Shown in pieces: positions 25,818 through 34,498 of a stretch of 64,000 bases of DNA (positions within the stretch are counted from its first letter, which is position 1; every line of letters begins with the position of its first letter). The notes under the pieces were generated by a model. That model did not search any database. It worked only from the letters and a program-made list of their open reading frames with translations, and was not told where the DNA came from. Source of the stretch: an uncultured Acidobacteriota bacterium (GTDB taxonomy: Bacteria; Acidobacteriota; Blastocatellia; Pyrinomonadales; Pyrinomonadaceae); contig CALMYB010000012.1 in assembly GCA_937873515.1 (NCBI GenBank), forward strand, positions 1 through 64,000, given 5' to 3'. Made by a program: the position numbers and the translations under genes.

Positions 25818-25839
25818 CGAACTATTATAGAATAGTTCG
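25818..25839. promoter_or_regulatory. 22-bp dyad in the RidA/msrA divergent region
   Basis: The perfect inverted repeat cgaactatt-atag-aatagttcg contains TATAAT on the minus strand (complement of 25824-25829) and TAGAAT on the plus strand (25828-25833). It could act as an operator for both divergent genes. It shares the CTATTATAG core with the nbaC dyad. Confidence 0.45.
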
Positions 25840-25874
25840 CATCCAATTTGTGCAGCCGAGACGAATATAAAGTT

Positions 25875-26567
25875 ATGAGATCGACGCTATTTTGCCTGTT
25901 ACTTATCGCGGCCGCCGCGATCGCATCGGCTTGCTCTTCGGCGGATGCAAGGTCATCAAATGCAATTCCGGTCGCCACTCCGAACCCAAAAGCCGAAACC
26001 GCCAAGCTGGAGACCGCAGTGTTCGCGGGCGGCTGCTTCTGGGGCGTCGAGGGTGTCTATGAACACGTCAAGGGTGTGACCAACGTCGTTTCCGGATACG
26101 CGGGCGGCAAAAAGGAGACCGCCAACTACGAAGATGTCGGCTCCGGTACGACCGGCCACGCCGAGTCGGTCGAGGTGACCTTCGATCCGTCCAAGGTAAC
26201 GTACGAGCAGCTTCTGTACGTGTTTTTCACCGTCGCACATAACCCGACCGAACTCAATTTCCAGGGCCCGGATCACGGCACTCAGTATCGCTCGGCAATC
26301 TTCTATCAGGACGACAAGCAGAAGTCGTCTGCCGAAGCTTTTGTGAAGGCCTTAACGGACGCGAAGTTCTTCGACAAACCGATCGTGACCGAGATCAAAC
26401 CGCTCAACGGTTTCTATCCTGCCGAGAAATATCATCAGGATTATATGCGGCTGAATCCTGACGACCCGTACATCGTCGTGAACGACCGGCCGAAGGTCGA
26501 GGCCCTTAAAGCAAGATTCCCCCAACTCTTTGTCGCCCGGTCAGCGTTGCAGAAGCCTGCACGTTAG
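25875..26567 (+). CDS. msrA: Peptide methionine sulfoxide reductase, lipoprotein
   Basis: A 230-residue MsrA that reduces methionine-S-sulfoxide in proteins. The active-site GGCFWGVEGVYEHVKGV, GYAGGKKETANYEDVGSGTTGHAE, and the recycling region QYRSAIFY and EKYHQDYM are intact. The start at 25875 yields a lipoprotein signal with lipobox-like AIASACSS, so it is anchored outside the cytosol and would repair envelope proteins. It has no obvious ribosome site, and is divergent from the RidA operon. Confidence 0.93.
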   Translation: MRSTLFCLLLIAAAAIASACSSADARSSNAIPVATPNPKAETAKLETAVFAGGCFWGVEGVYEHVKGVTNVVSGYAGGKKETANYEDVGSGTTGHAESVEVTFDPSKVTYEQLLYVFFTVAHNPTELNFQGPDHGTQYRSAIFYQDDKQKSSAEAFVKALTDAKFFDKPIVTEIKPLNGFYPAEKYHQDYMRLNPDDPYIVVNDRPKVEALKARFPQLFVARSALQKPAR

Positions 26568-27504
26568 TAAGGGCACAACACTCAACGCAACTTCCCGCCG
26601 AATTGCCACGGCATTTATGCCGTGGAACCGTGCCCCAAAACCAACCTCGGAGGCGGCTCGGCCGCCGACAACGGCTTCTGTCGCGTGCTCCGCTCGCTCC
26701 AGCATTATTTGGGCAAGGTAACCCAGGGTTGCGGCCTTCGGCCTTACCCTGGACTATATTCTTTGTCCCCTACGGGGACTAAGTCATTGCCGCCGACAAG
26801 ACTGAGAACATTCTCGGGGCTATGCCCTCTCGCAGTGCGGTCGGGGTTCTTGGGTCATAGATCCCCAAGTGTTGCAAAGAACGCAACCGGTCCCGACCGT
26901 GGCGTGTACCCGGCCTTTCTGGAGGCGGCTTGCCGCCGACAAAACCTCGATGTTTGTTCCGTTCCGCTCGGAACAGAACGAGCGGAACAAAACGGAACAA
27001 AAATCGGCGTTTTTGAAGGTTGTGCTTACAACTTTTGTCACTTTTCGCCATTCCGCCCAAAATCTCGATCCTTGTCCCATTCCGAGTCCGCACTGGGAGA
27101 GGCTTTTTCCCACCATTTCCGAAATAGGTGATAAGTGAGAAGTCAGAAGTCAGAAGTCTTCCATTGCGTTTCAAGCAAGATCGTAAATGCAAAGAACGCA
27201 AAGGCGACGCAAAGTTCGCAAAGGAAAGAAAGCCGCGAATTCACGGATCTAGTCGCTCTCAATTTCGAATTTCGACTTTCAAAAAACCACCCCGTCAGCC
27301 GAGGCGGCTGCCACCCTCCTTCGTAAGGAGGGGAGCTTTTGCTCCGCCAATAGCTAACTGCCATCAACCGTCAACCATCAACCGTCAACATTTTTTCAAA
27401 GACCAAACGGCCGTTTTGACCGTGTTGTCATCATAGCGAACCGACGCTCCCATTAGAAGCACAAACCGCACAAAATGCACAAAATGCACAAAATGTATGA
27501 CGGG
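26568..27504. repeat. Composite intergenic repeat region
   Basis: No gene is supported. In order: block 1 (26592-26705, with ttgccacggcatttatgccg and a gaggcgg/ccgcc dyad); a REP-like hairpin (26723-26752); a gtcccc/ggggac hairpin (26757-26771); the ggaac/gttcc-rich stretch also seen at the window start (26934-26997); a gcaaaggcgacgcaaag-type repeat (27190-27225); a catcaaccgtcaac duplication (27362-27389); and block 2 (27396-27495), which ends in three gcacaaaat units. Blocks 1 and 2 recur in the same order at 53016-53412. Confidence 0.65.
26723..26752. repeat. Solo REP-like palindrome
   Basis: ccagggt ... accctgg with inner ggcc pairing around ttc: the same family as the hairpins at 7928 and 8522, but with no transposase gene beside it. 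Confidence 0.65.
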
Positions 27505-28398
27505 TTATGCGAGAACGTGTTCGAGGGCGGGCTTTAGCTCAGGAAATTGCCACTCAAAGCCGAGCTGGTCAAGCCGTGCCGGCTTGGCCCGAGTGCTTGA
27601 GAGAAGGAGTTCGTCGCCCATTTCGCCGAGCAGCATCGAGACCGCGAACTCCGGCAGGGGAATGAACGTCGGGCGATAGAGAACTTCACCTAGAACGCTC
27701 GTAAACTCTTGATTTGTAACGGGGTTAGGGCTTACGAGGTTGACGGCTCCACGCACTTCTTCGTGCTCGAGAACGAATTCGATGGCACGAATTTCGTCGT
27801 CCAGCGAGATCCAGCTCATCCATTGTTTGCCGTCGCCGATGACGCCGCCAACGCCGATCTTGAAGGGAAGAAGCATCGTCGCGAGAGCGCCGCCATCCTT
27901 AGAGAGAACGATACCTGTCCGGAGCAGAACGGTGCGGATCCCCGCGTCTTCTGCCCGACGCGATTCGGCTTCCCACTCGCGGCACGTCTTCGCGAGAAAG
28001 TTGTCCCCCGAGGTGCTCGATTCGGTCAGGATCTCATCGTCCCGATCTCCATAGAAACCGACCGCGGAGCCGGAGATCAGGACCTTTGGACGCGACTTTA
28101 GCTTGGCGAGCTCATCGACGACGCTGCGTGTACCATCGACGCGGCTATTGCGGATGGCGGCCTTCTTTTCGTCCGTCCAGCGGAGAGCGCTAACGGATTC
28201 ACCCGCAAGGTGGATCACGGCGTCGAGGCCTTCGAGGCGTTCCGGCTCGGCAAATCCGTCCTCGATCGTCCATTTCGTCTCGCGTTCATCCTGCGGCTCC
28301 TTTCTTCCTGCGAGCAGCAGGTCGCAGCCCTTTGCCTCAAGGGCTTTAGTTAGGGCTTTGCCGATCAGGCCGCTCGCACCGCAGATCAGAATTCGCAT
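27505..28398 (-). CDS. TIGR01777 family NAD(P)-dependent epimerase (YfcH-like)
   Basis: A 297-residue extended short-chain dehydrogenase of the TIGR01777/SDR39U1 group. The N-terminal MRILICGASGLIGKALTKAL binds the dinucleotide, and VIHLAGESV, SGSAVGFYGDRDDE and WEAESRRAEDAGIRTVLLRTG are family marks. The substrate is unknown. The start at 28398 puts the Rossmann motif at the N-terminus. It lies 27 bp after the cytochrome c gene on the same strand. Confidence 0.92.
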   Translation of the reverse strand: MRILICGASGLIGKALTKALEAKGCDLLLAGRKEPQDERETKWTIEDGFAEPERLEGLDAVIHLAGESVSALRWTDEKKAAIRNSRVDGTRSVVDELAKLKSRPKVLISGSAVGFYGDRDDEILTESSTSGDNFLAKTCREWEAESRRAEDAGIRTVLLRTGIVLSKDGGALATMLLPFKIGVGGVIGDGKQWMSWISLDDEIRAIEFVLEHEEVRGAVNLVSPNPVTNQEFTSVLGEVLYRPTFIPLPEFAVSMLLGEMGDELLLSSTRAKPARLDQLGFEWQFPELKPALEHVLA

Positions 28399-28425
28399 AC
28401 TCGCTTTATTAAAACACAAAACCCT

Positions 28426-28785
28426 CTATTTCCCGCCGCGTAGCTTCGAATATACGAGGTCGGTGAGCAATTGGCGTTCGTTGTCGGTGAGCTGGCGTTC
28501 AAAGGGAGTCATTCCGTTGCCGCCATGCGAGATCTGGCTGTAGATCTCGGCTCGCGTATTGAATTTGTGATGCGCATCGCGGAGACTCGGGATGACTGTT
28601 CCATTCGGCAGCACAGCACCTTCGCCTTCGCGTCCGTGGCAGACGGCACAGTTCTGTCTGAAGAGCGTTGCCTGGTAGGTCTGGTCGTCGGCGAGGACGT
28701 ATGGTTTCTGCTTTGATGAGGAGCAGGCCCAAAGGGAACTTGCAGCAATGACAGCAAGGAGAATGACTAACTTAGTTCTAAACAT
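28426..28785 (-). CDS. Cytochrome c lipoprotein
   Basis: A 119-residue small class I cytochrome c. The N-terminal signal ends in a lipobox-like SLWACSSS, so it is probably lipid-anchored in the periplasm. Haem attaches at CAVCHG, and the likely axial Met is in GGNGMTPFE. It has no recognisable oxidase partner nearby. It is upstream of the TIGR01777 gene and may be co-transcribed. Confidence 0.9.
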   Translation of the reverse strand: MFRTKLVILLAVIAASSLWACSSSKQKPYVLADDQTYQATLFRQNCAVCHGREGEGAVLPNGTVIPSLRDAHHKFNTRAEIYSQISHGGNGMTPFERQLTDNERQLLTDLVYSKLRGGK

Positions 28786-28837
28786 CGCTGTCTAAATTTT
28801 CCGCGATTGGCGGCAAATAGGCAACGAGAGGCCGAAG

Positions 28838-30427
28838 TCATCGAGATTCTTCCTTCAATGCGCGTTTGAAGACCTTGCCGGTATTGCCGATCGGAAGCTC
28901 GTCACGGAATTCGACAAAACGCGGATATTTGTTGGATGCAATGCGTGAGCGGCACCATTCGATCAGCTCGGCTTCGGAAAGGTTTTCACCCTTTTTGAGG
29001 ACGACGAAGGCCTTTACCTCCTCGCCCAATCGATCGTCGGGAACGCCGATGACTGCGACGAGCGAGACGGCCGGGTGCGTGATGATTAGCTCTTCGAGTT
29101 CGCGTGGATAGACGTTGTAGCCGCCGCGCAGGATCATATCCTTCTTGCGGTCAACGATCGTCAAGAAACCGTCCTCATCCATCGTTCCGATGTCGCCCGA
29201 ATGGAACCAGCCGTTGCGAAATGCCTCGGCGGTCGCTTCGGGCCGTTTGTAGTAGCCCTTCATCACATTGGCCCCGCGAATTAGGATCTCGCCGCGGGTT
29301 CCACGCGGAACCTCATTGTCGGCATCGTCCGCACAGATCACATCGACGCCGAAGATCGACTGCCCGACCGTTCCCGGCTTTGAAGGCCGCTGCATATGGT
29401 TGAAGGTGGCGAGCGGCGATGTTTCCGACAGGCCGTAACCTTCGAGAACCCGCACATTGAAACGTTTCTCGAAGGCCTTCATAACATCGACCGGCATCGG
29501 CGCGCCCCCTGATTTTGCGACGCTCATATTCTCGACGATCGATGATGTGTCGTAGTTGTTTTCTTCAACGTAGTTGAGAAGCGCCCAATACATCGTCGGC
29601 ACGCCGACCCAGAAATTCACTTTCTCGGCCGTCATCGTGTCAAGGGTCATCTTTGGGTCGAACCGCGGAAGCAGAACGATCCGGCTGCCTGCATAAAGGC
29701 CGGTGTTCATCTGGACGGTCTGGCCCGTCGTATGAAAGAGCGGCAGCGTGATGAGCATCGTCCTCTGCTCGTCGGTTCGCGATGCTGGTGCCGCCTGCAT
29801 TATCTCGTGCGTTGCGATGACATTCGACCAGAGATTCAGATGCGTCAATTCAGCGCCTTTTGGTTGGCCGGTCGTGCCCGAGGTGTAGAGGATCGCACAC
29901 GTATCGTCGGGCGCCGTCGGGAAAGTCTCAAAGGCCGGACTTTCGCCGCCGACAAAACTTGTGAACATTGTTATGCCATCTTGTTCCGGTGACGGCATTT
30001 GCGGATTCGGAAGTGCGATCAGATGCCGGCACGAATCGACGCGGTCGAATGCCTCCTTGGTGCGCTCGAGCATCGGAAGTTCTTCGGTGCCCTGAAACGC
30101 GAACACGGCCTTTGCCTCGCTGTCTTTCAGGTGATACTCGATCTCAGCCGCCTTGAAGAGCACGCAGAGCGGAACGACGGCCGCACCCGTCTTAACGATC
30201 CCAAAATAGATGATCGGGAAATAAGGCAGGTTCGGGCACATCAGAGCGATATTGTCCCCTACGCCGAACCCGAGTTTTTTGAGAGCGTTCGCAACCTGAT
30301 TCGACGCCTGGTCGAGCTCGCCGTAGGTCATTCGACGGCCTGCACCAACGACCGCTTCATTGTCAGGCGTGAGCTTGGCGTTCTGAGTAACGATCGAAGC
30401 GAGATTGAGTGCGGTTGGTGAATTCAT
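28838..30427 (-). CDS. Long-chain fatty acid/acyl-CoA ligase
   Basis: A 529-residue AMP-forming acyl-CoA synthetase. The P-loop is YTSGTTGQPKGAEL, followed by VLEGYGLSETSP, WFHSGDIGTMDEDGFLTIVDRKKDMI and the C-terminal catalytic Lys in PIGNTGKVFKRAL. Probably activates medium- to long-chain fatty acids; exact substrate unknown. Its ATG overlaps the nadB stop by 4 bp (ATGA), so it is translationally coupled to nadB although no metabolic link is evident. Confidence 0.9.
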   Translation of the reverse strand: MNSPTALNLASIVTQNAKLTPDNEAVVGAGRRMTYGELDQASNQVANALKKLGFGVGDNIALMCPNLPYFPIIYFGIVKTGAAVVPLCVLFKAAEIEYHLKDSEAKAVFAFQGTEELPMLERTKEAFDRVDSCRHLIALPNPQMPSPEQDGITMFTSFVGGESPAFETFPTAPDDTCAILYTSGTTGQPKGAELTHLNLWSNVIATHEIMQAAPASRTDEQRTMLITLPLFHTTGQTVQMNTGLYAGSRIVLLPRFDPKMTLDTMTAEKVNFWVGVPTMYWALLNYVEENNYDTSSIVENMSVAKSGGAPMPVDVMKAFEKRFNVRVLEGYGLSETSPLATFNHMQRPSKPGTVGQSIFGVDVICADDADNEVPRGTRGEILIRGANVMKGYYKRPEATAEAFRNGWFHSGDIGTMDEDGFLTIVDRKKDMILRGGYNVYPRELEELIITHPAVSLVAVIGVPDDRLGEEVKAFVVLKKGENLSEAELIEWCRSRIASNKYPRFVEFRDELPIGNTGKVFKRALKEESR

Positions 30428-32004
30428 ACGGAGCTTACTTTTTCTGCAGTATCAACGGTCTCGGTCGCGATCGGTTCGCCAAGCTGCTGTATCGAATGTA
30501 CGCGGAACTCGTTCTTGGCTTCAGGAAAATCAGTGCGAAAGTGTCCGCCGCGTGACTCTTCACGCCATAATGCAGCGTTTGCCACAAGCCTTGCAAGTGT
30601 GACGAAATTTCGCGATGCCGAGCCGAGGCTGGACGCAAGTATTTGATCGAATTCTTCGAGCCCGCGTTCGAGCGAATCGCGGTCGCGCAAGATGCCGACA
30701 CGCTCCCACATGGTTCGCTTTACGCGTTTGCGTACGGCGGTCGAGACGATCCCGGCACCGTTGGACCCATCGGAAGATCCGGGCTCGAATTTGACCGCAG
30801 GAATGTCGATGTCCTTTGAATCCTGAAACGCCGTTTCGCCCGCACGGGCCCCGAAAACCAGGCCTTCGAGCAGGGAATTCGACGCGAGACGATTCGCACC
30901 GTGAACGCCTGTGCAGGTGACTTCGCCGGCCGCATAAAGGCCCGGCAGCGAGCTTCGTCCCCAAAGATCGGTGCGGATCCCGCCCATAAAATAATGCGAT
31001 GCGGGCGAGACCGGGAGCAGGTCTTTCGTAATGTCGAGTCCGTAGGAGAGGCAGGTCTCGAAGATCTTCGGGAACCGGTGTTTTAGGAACGCGCCGTCTA
31101 GCGCCGTCATATCGAGAAAGGCCGTACGCGTGCCCGTTTTTCGCATTTCGAGGATGATCGACCGCGCGACGATGTCCCGCGGTGCCATCTCGGCGCGTTC
31201 GTCGTATCGGGGCATAAACCGTTCGCCGTATTTGTTCCGCAGAATACCGCCTTCGCCGCGCATCGCCTCCGAGAGCAGGAATCGCGGTGCGTTCTCCAGG
31301 CTTAGAGCGGTCGGGTGGAACTGAACGAATTCGATATCCGCGATCTTAGCGCCGGCGAGATACGCCATCGACATTCCGTCGCCGGTCGCAACCGACGGAT
31401 TCGTCGTGTGGAGATAAAGCTGGCCCGCACCGCCTGTACACGCGATCACGGCACGCCCAATGATCTCGCGCGGTGCACGTAGGATCGGATCCAGGAAACG
31501 CACGCCGATGCAGCGGCCTTCCGAGACGATAAAGCTCTCCGTGGTTGCAAACGGCGTGAGGTTGATGAGCGGTTCTGTGCCTGCGCGAGCGATGAGCGAA
31601 CGGACGAATTCCGCACCGGTCGAGTCGCCGTGCGCGTGTAGGATCCGGCGGCGAGAATGAGCGGCTTCCTTTGTGAATAGAAGATTGCCGCCCTCCCGGT
31701 CGAATTCCGTGCCCCAATCGATGAGCTGCTTGACGTATCGGGTGCCTTCGGTAACGAGAGTTTCGACAGCCGAGACATCGCAAAGCCCCGCACCGGCGAT
31801 CAGCGTGTCTTCCTCGTGAAGCCCGGCATCGTCGTCCTCAGCCAGCACGACGGCGACGCCGCCTTGCGCATATTCCGTATTGGATTCGCTCGCCTTGTCT
31901 TTTGTGAGGACGGTAACCCGCGCTCCCTTTTGGGCCAACGCGATGGCCGCACGCAACCCTGCAACACCACTGCCGATGACGATAAAGTCCGTAGTCGAGT
32001 GCAT
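30424..32004 (-). CDS. nadB: L-aspartate oxidase
   Basis: A 526-residue FAD flavoprotein oxidising L-aspartate to iminoaspartate, the first step of NAD synthesis from aspartate. FIVIGSGVAGLRAAIALAQKG binds FAD, and NTEYAQGGVA, SHSRRRILHAHGD (reading AAHSRRRILH), FHPTALS, and GRTSLPGLYA-type GRSSLPGLYAAGEV are typical. nadA and nadC are not in the window. Its presence suggests that the kynurenine genes here are catabolic, not the source of quinolinate. Confidence 0.95.
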   Translation of the reverse strand: MHSTTDFIVIGSGVAGLRAAIALAQKGARVTVLTKDKASESNTEYAQGGVAVVLAEDDDAGLHEEDTLIAGAGLCDVSAVETLVTEGTRYVKQLIDWGTEFDREGGNLLFTKEAAHSRRRILHAHGDSTGAEFVRSLIARAGTEPLINLTPFATTESFIVSEGRCIGVRFLDPILRAPREIIGRAVIACTGGAGQLYLHTTNPSVATGDGMSMAYLAGAKIADIEFVQFHPTALSLENAPRFLLSEAMRGEGGILRNKYGERFMPRYDERAEMAPRDIVARSIILEMRKTGTRTAFLDMTALDGAFLKHRFPKIFETCLSYGLDITKDLLPVSPASHYFMGGIRTDLWGRSSLPGLYAAGEVTCTGVHGANRLASNSLLEGLVFGARAGETAFQDSKDIDIPAVKFEPGSSDGSNGAGIVSTAVRKRVKRTMWERVGILRDRDSLERGLEEFDQILASSLGSASRNFVTLARLVANAALWREESRGGHFRTDFPEAKNEFRVHSIQQLGEPIATETVDTAEKVSSV

Positions 32005-32118
32005 AAAAAGAATTTACCAAATTCTACGCGACCCCGCCTCGTCAGGATTATTCCACTGTGTGTTTTTTTGGCAAATCGACCAACAGATCGGTGACCTTTG
32101 GCAATCTGCGCCCCAGCG

Positions 32119-32147
32119 TGTTCAAGATACCGGTTTAAGGTTATAAT
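32119..32147 (+). promoter_or_regulatory. Candidate leaderless promoter of the methyltransferase
   Basis: A perfect -10 TATAAT (32142-32147) with a weak -35 TGTTCA (32119-32124) at 17-bp spacing. The ATG at 32154 begins where transcription should start and has no ribosome site, so the message is probably leaderless. Confidence 0.5.
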
Positions 32148-32153
32148 CATGAA

Positions 32154-33116
32154 ATGCCAGAGGTGACACTTCGCGATCTTGACCGCGCGATCCCAAAAAT
32201 CGCTAAGGATGAGGCGGAACTTGACCAGATTAGAGCCGAAGTTGCTGATCGAAGGACCGTGCACACAATTTTGGTTGGTGACTCGCAGGATTTGTCGGTG
32301 ATCCCTGACGAATCCGTACATCTCGTGTTGACATCGCCGCCGTACTGGAATCTCAAGCAATACAATTCGCACAAGGAGCAACTAGGTCACATTGATGACT
32401 ATTCGCTATTTCTTGACAAACTAGACACCGTCTGGCGACAGTGCTTTGACAAACTTGTGGTTGGTGGCCGGATGATCGTTGTCGTTGGTGACGTTATGCA
32501 ATCGCGACGCGTTCATGGCCGGCACAAGGTCGTGCCCTTGCACGCGGAGATCCAAGTCCGGTGCGAAAAGATCGGTTTTGACAACCTTGCACCGCTTTTC
32601 TGGCACAAGATCTCAAACGCCTCCTTCGAAGCAAAGGGTAACTCAAAATTTCTAGGTAAACCGTATGAACCGAATGCTGTAATAAAACATGATGTCGAGT
32701 ATTTGTTGATGCTTAGAAAGTCCGGTGGTTATCGAACTCCAACCCTTGAACAGAGACGCTTATCGATCATCTCCTCGAATGAGTTCGATGAGTGGTTCCA
32801 ACAAATATGGACATTACCTGGTGCCTCAACCCGCAATGGGCATCCGGCACCTTATCCCGAGGCTCTTGTGCATCGGTTGATACGAATGTTCAGTTTCGTT
32901 GGCGATACTGTCCTTGACCCATTTCTCGGATCGGGTACAACAATGGTGGCGGCAGCCCGGATTGGACGTAATTCGATAGGTGTCGAAGTCGACGACACTT
33001 ACGCACATTACTCAAAAACCCGAATGGAGAAAGCCTTCGGCATGTTCGAAAGCGAAAAGGTTTATCTAACTCTCAACAAGATTCCCCATGAGCAAACTGC
33101 TACCACCAGATTTTGA
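32154..33116 (+). CDS. Type II DNA methyltransferase, beta class
   Basis: A 320-residue site-specific DNA methyltransferase. The catalytic motif IV LTSPPYWNLKQY (about residues 60-71) comes before the SAM-binding motif DPFLGSGTTMVAAARIG (about 260-276), the beta-class order; TSPPYW favours N4-cytosine methylation, though N6-adenine is possible. It overlaps the restriction enzyme gene by 29 bp, so the pair forms a type II restriction-modification system. Recognition sequence unknown. Lower GC than surroundings suggests acquisition by transfer. Confidence 0.9.
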   Translation: MPEVTLRDLDRAIPKIAKDEAELDQIRAEVADRRTVHTILVGDSQDLSVIPDESVHLVLTSPPYWNLKQYNSHKEQLGHIDDYSLFLDKLDTVWRQCFDKLVVGGRMIVVVGDVMQSRRVHGRHKVVPLHAEIQVRCEKIGFDNLAPLFWHKISNASFEAKGNSKFLGKPYEPNAVIKHDVEYLLMLRKSGGYRTPTLEQRRLSIISSNEFDEWFQQIWTLPGASTRNGHPAPYPEALVHRLIRMFSFVGDTVLDPFLGSGTTMVAAARIGRNSIGVEVDDTYAHYSKTRMEKAFGMFESEKVYLTLNKIPHEQTATTRF

Positions 33117-33849
33117 AAATAGTGTTCGACATTCCGTCAAATATTTTTGGGATGGACGACTCGCTAACGCCGGGACCGCACAAGAGGGCGGCCGAGGGGC
33201 GGTGATAGGTGGAAAAAATTTAGACGGGTTTTCGGAACTCATCCGCGATGTCGCTCTCTTTTCACAGATACCGCCCTCGGACATCATTGTTACCGGAATG
33301 GCAAAGTTGACCATCCCAGGTTACTTTCGACCGACAAAGATGTGGGACGCTCTTGTGATCTACAAACGTCATTTGGTTGCGGCATTTGAACTTAAATCCC
33401 AAGTTGGACCGTCCTTCGGAAACAATTTCAATAACAGGTCCGAGGAATCTATCGGGTCGGCAGTCGACTTCTGGACGGCGCATCGTGAAGGTGGTTTCCG
33501 CACCCCGGAACGCAGTGCTTCGGTTGATCTTGTTTCGAGTAAGCCCCCATTTCTAGGCTACCTGATGCTGCTGGAAGAGTGTTCGGCATCTACCAAACCA
33601 GTCCGGGCAGCCGAATCCAACTACAACGTATTTCCTGAGTTTGTTGACTCGTCATATGCGATGAGATATCAACTTCTAGTCGAGCGCTTAGTCGCTGAAA
33701 AGTGGTATTCGTCGGGTAGTTTGATACTCTCGAACAGAGAGAGTGGTGGGAGCGTTGGGGCTTATTCCTCCCCAACCGAGGCCCTTAGCCCAAGATCCCT
33801 GTTCGCCGATTTTTCCGCAGCATTGCTCGCCGCGATAGAAATATATTAG
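33088..33849 (+). CDS. PaeR7I-like type II restriction endonuclease
   Basis: A 253-residue protein matching my recollection of the PaeR7I family (relatives of XhoI, which cut CTCGAG). The strongest segment is FELKSQVGPSFGNNFNNRSE, followed by IGSAVDFWTAHREG; the ExK in FELKSQ with the upstream WDALVI would form the PD-(D/E)XK metal site. The cognate site cannot be deduced; CTCGAG occurs many times in the window. The gene overlaps the methyltransferase by 29 bp. Confidence 0.8.
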   Translation: MSKLLPPDFENSVRHSVKYFWDGRLANAGTAQEGGRGAVIGGKNLDGFSELIRDVALFSQIPPSDIIVTGMAKLTIPGYFRPTKMWDALVIYKRHLVAAFELKSQVGPSFGNNFNNRSEESIGSAVDFWTAHREGGFRTPERSASVDLVSSKPPFLGYLMLLEECSASTKPVRAAESNYNVFPEFVDSSYAMRYQLLVERLVAEKWYSSGSLILSNRESGGSVGAYSSPTEALSPRSLFADFSAALLAAIEIY

Positions 33850-34036
33850 GGTCGTCCCAGAGAACAATAATATTTTCGCGCCATTGTCAGAGGAGCAGCA
33901 GGACCTATTCTAGCGGAAGTTGGAGGTTTGAATCGACTACTCGGACCATTTGGCCCAGTCTCTGAGGCGTCCTCGATAATGTGAAGATCGAGCAGAGCAG
34001 TAAGAAGGTTTTCATTTTTAATCTCCGTGAGACAAG

Positions 34037-34085
34037 AAAAAGCACCCTGAAGAGTCGATCTCACGACTATATCAGAGTGCTTTTT
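34037..34085. terminator. Bidirectional terminator
   Basis: aaaaagcaccctga (34037-34050) pairs with tcagagtgcttttt (34072-34085), with an inner agtcg/cgact stem. A/T runs on both sides let it end both the restriction-modification transcript and the minus-strand LysM operon. Confidence 0.85.
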
Positions 34086-34105
34086 GCGAGTCTAGAAAAT
34101 TCTCT

Positions 34106-34480
34106 CTAGACGGGAATTTTCAGTTCCTGGCCCGGATATATCTTGTCCGGATCCGAGAGGATATCGCGGTTGGCGTCCCAGATGGACTTCCAAGCGATGC
34201 CGTAGTGCTTGCCGATCTTCGAAAGGCTGTCGCCGGAGACGACCGTGTAGGTCGTGCCGGAGCCGCCCGGTTGGCCGACGCTGATATTCAGGATCAGGTC
34301 ATTCGAACGGAATTCCGGGTCAAGACGTTCATATTCGTCCCAAAGCTGTGTTTTTGCCTCTTCGCTCGGAGCGACGCCCGTAACGACGAGCGTTCCATTG
34401 TCACCTTCGCTAAGCTCGTATGTCGTGCCGTTCTGATTGGCAAGTTCAAGCAGCGATTGATATTTTTCTTGTGCTGACAT
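34106..34480 (-). CDS. BON/LysM protein, Kbp (YgaU)-like
   Basis: A 124-residue protein without signal peptide. Residues 1-70 resemble a BON domain (TLVVTGVAPSEEAKTQLW), and residues 76-123 form a LysM domain (TYTVVSGDSLSKIGKHYG ... IYPGQELKIPV). This layout matches the cytosolic potassium-binding protein Kbp/YgaU of E. coli; peptidoglycan binding is the alternative. aggaggataaagcatt gives a strong start. It is 18 bp after the BON lipoprotein gene, so they are co-transcribed. Confidence 0.82.
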   Translation of the reverse strand: MSAQEKYQSLLELANQNGTTYELSEGDNGTLVVTGVAPSEEAKTQLWDEYERLDPEFRSNDLILNISVGQPGGSGTTYTVVSGDSLSKIGKHYGIAWKSIWDANRDILSDPDKIYPGQELKIPV

Positions 34481-34498
34481 AATGCTTTATCCTCCTGC

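Noticed and set aside
26622-27131. Plus-strand open frame of 169 codons
   Set aside because: It runs through several hairpins and dispersed repeats and has no recognisable protein features.
33846-34064. Minus-strand open frame of 72 codons
   Set aside because: It begins within a bidirectional terminator and has no start signal or family resemblance.
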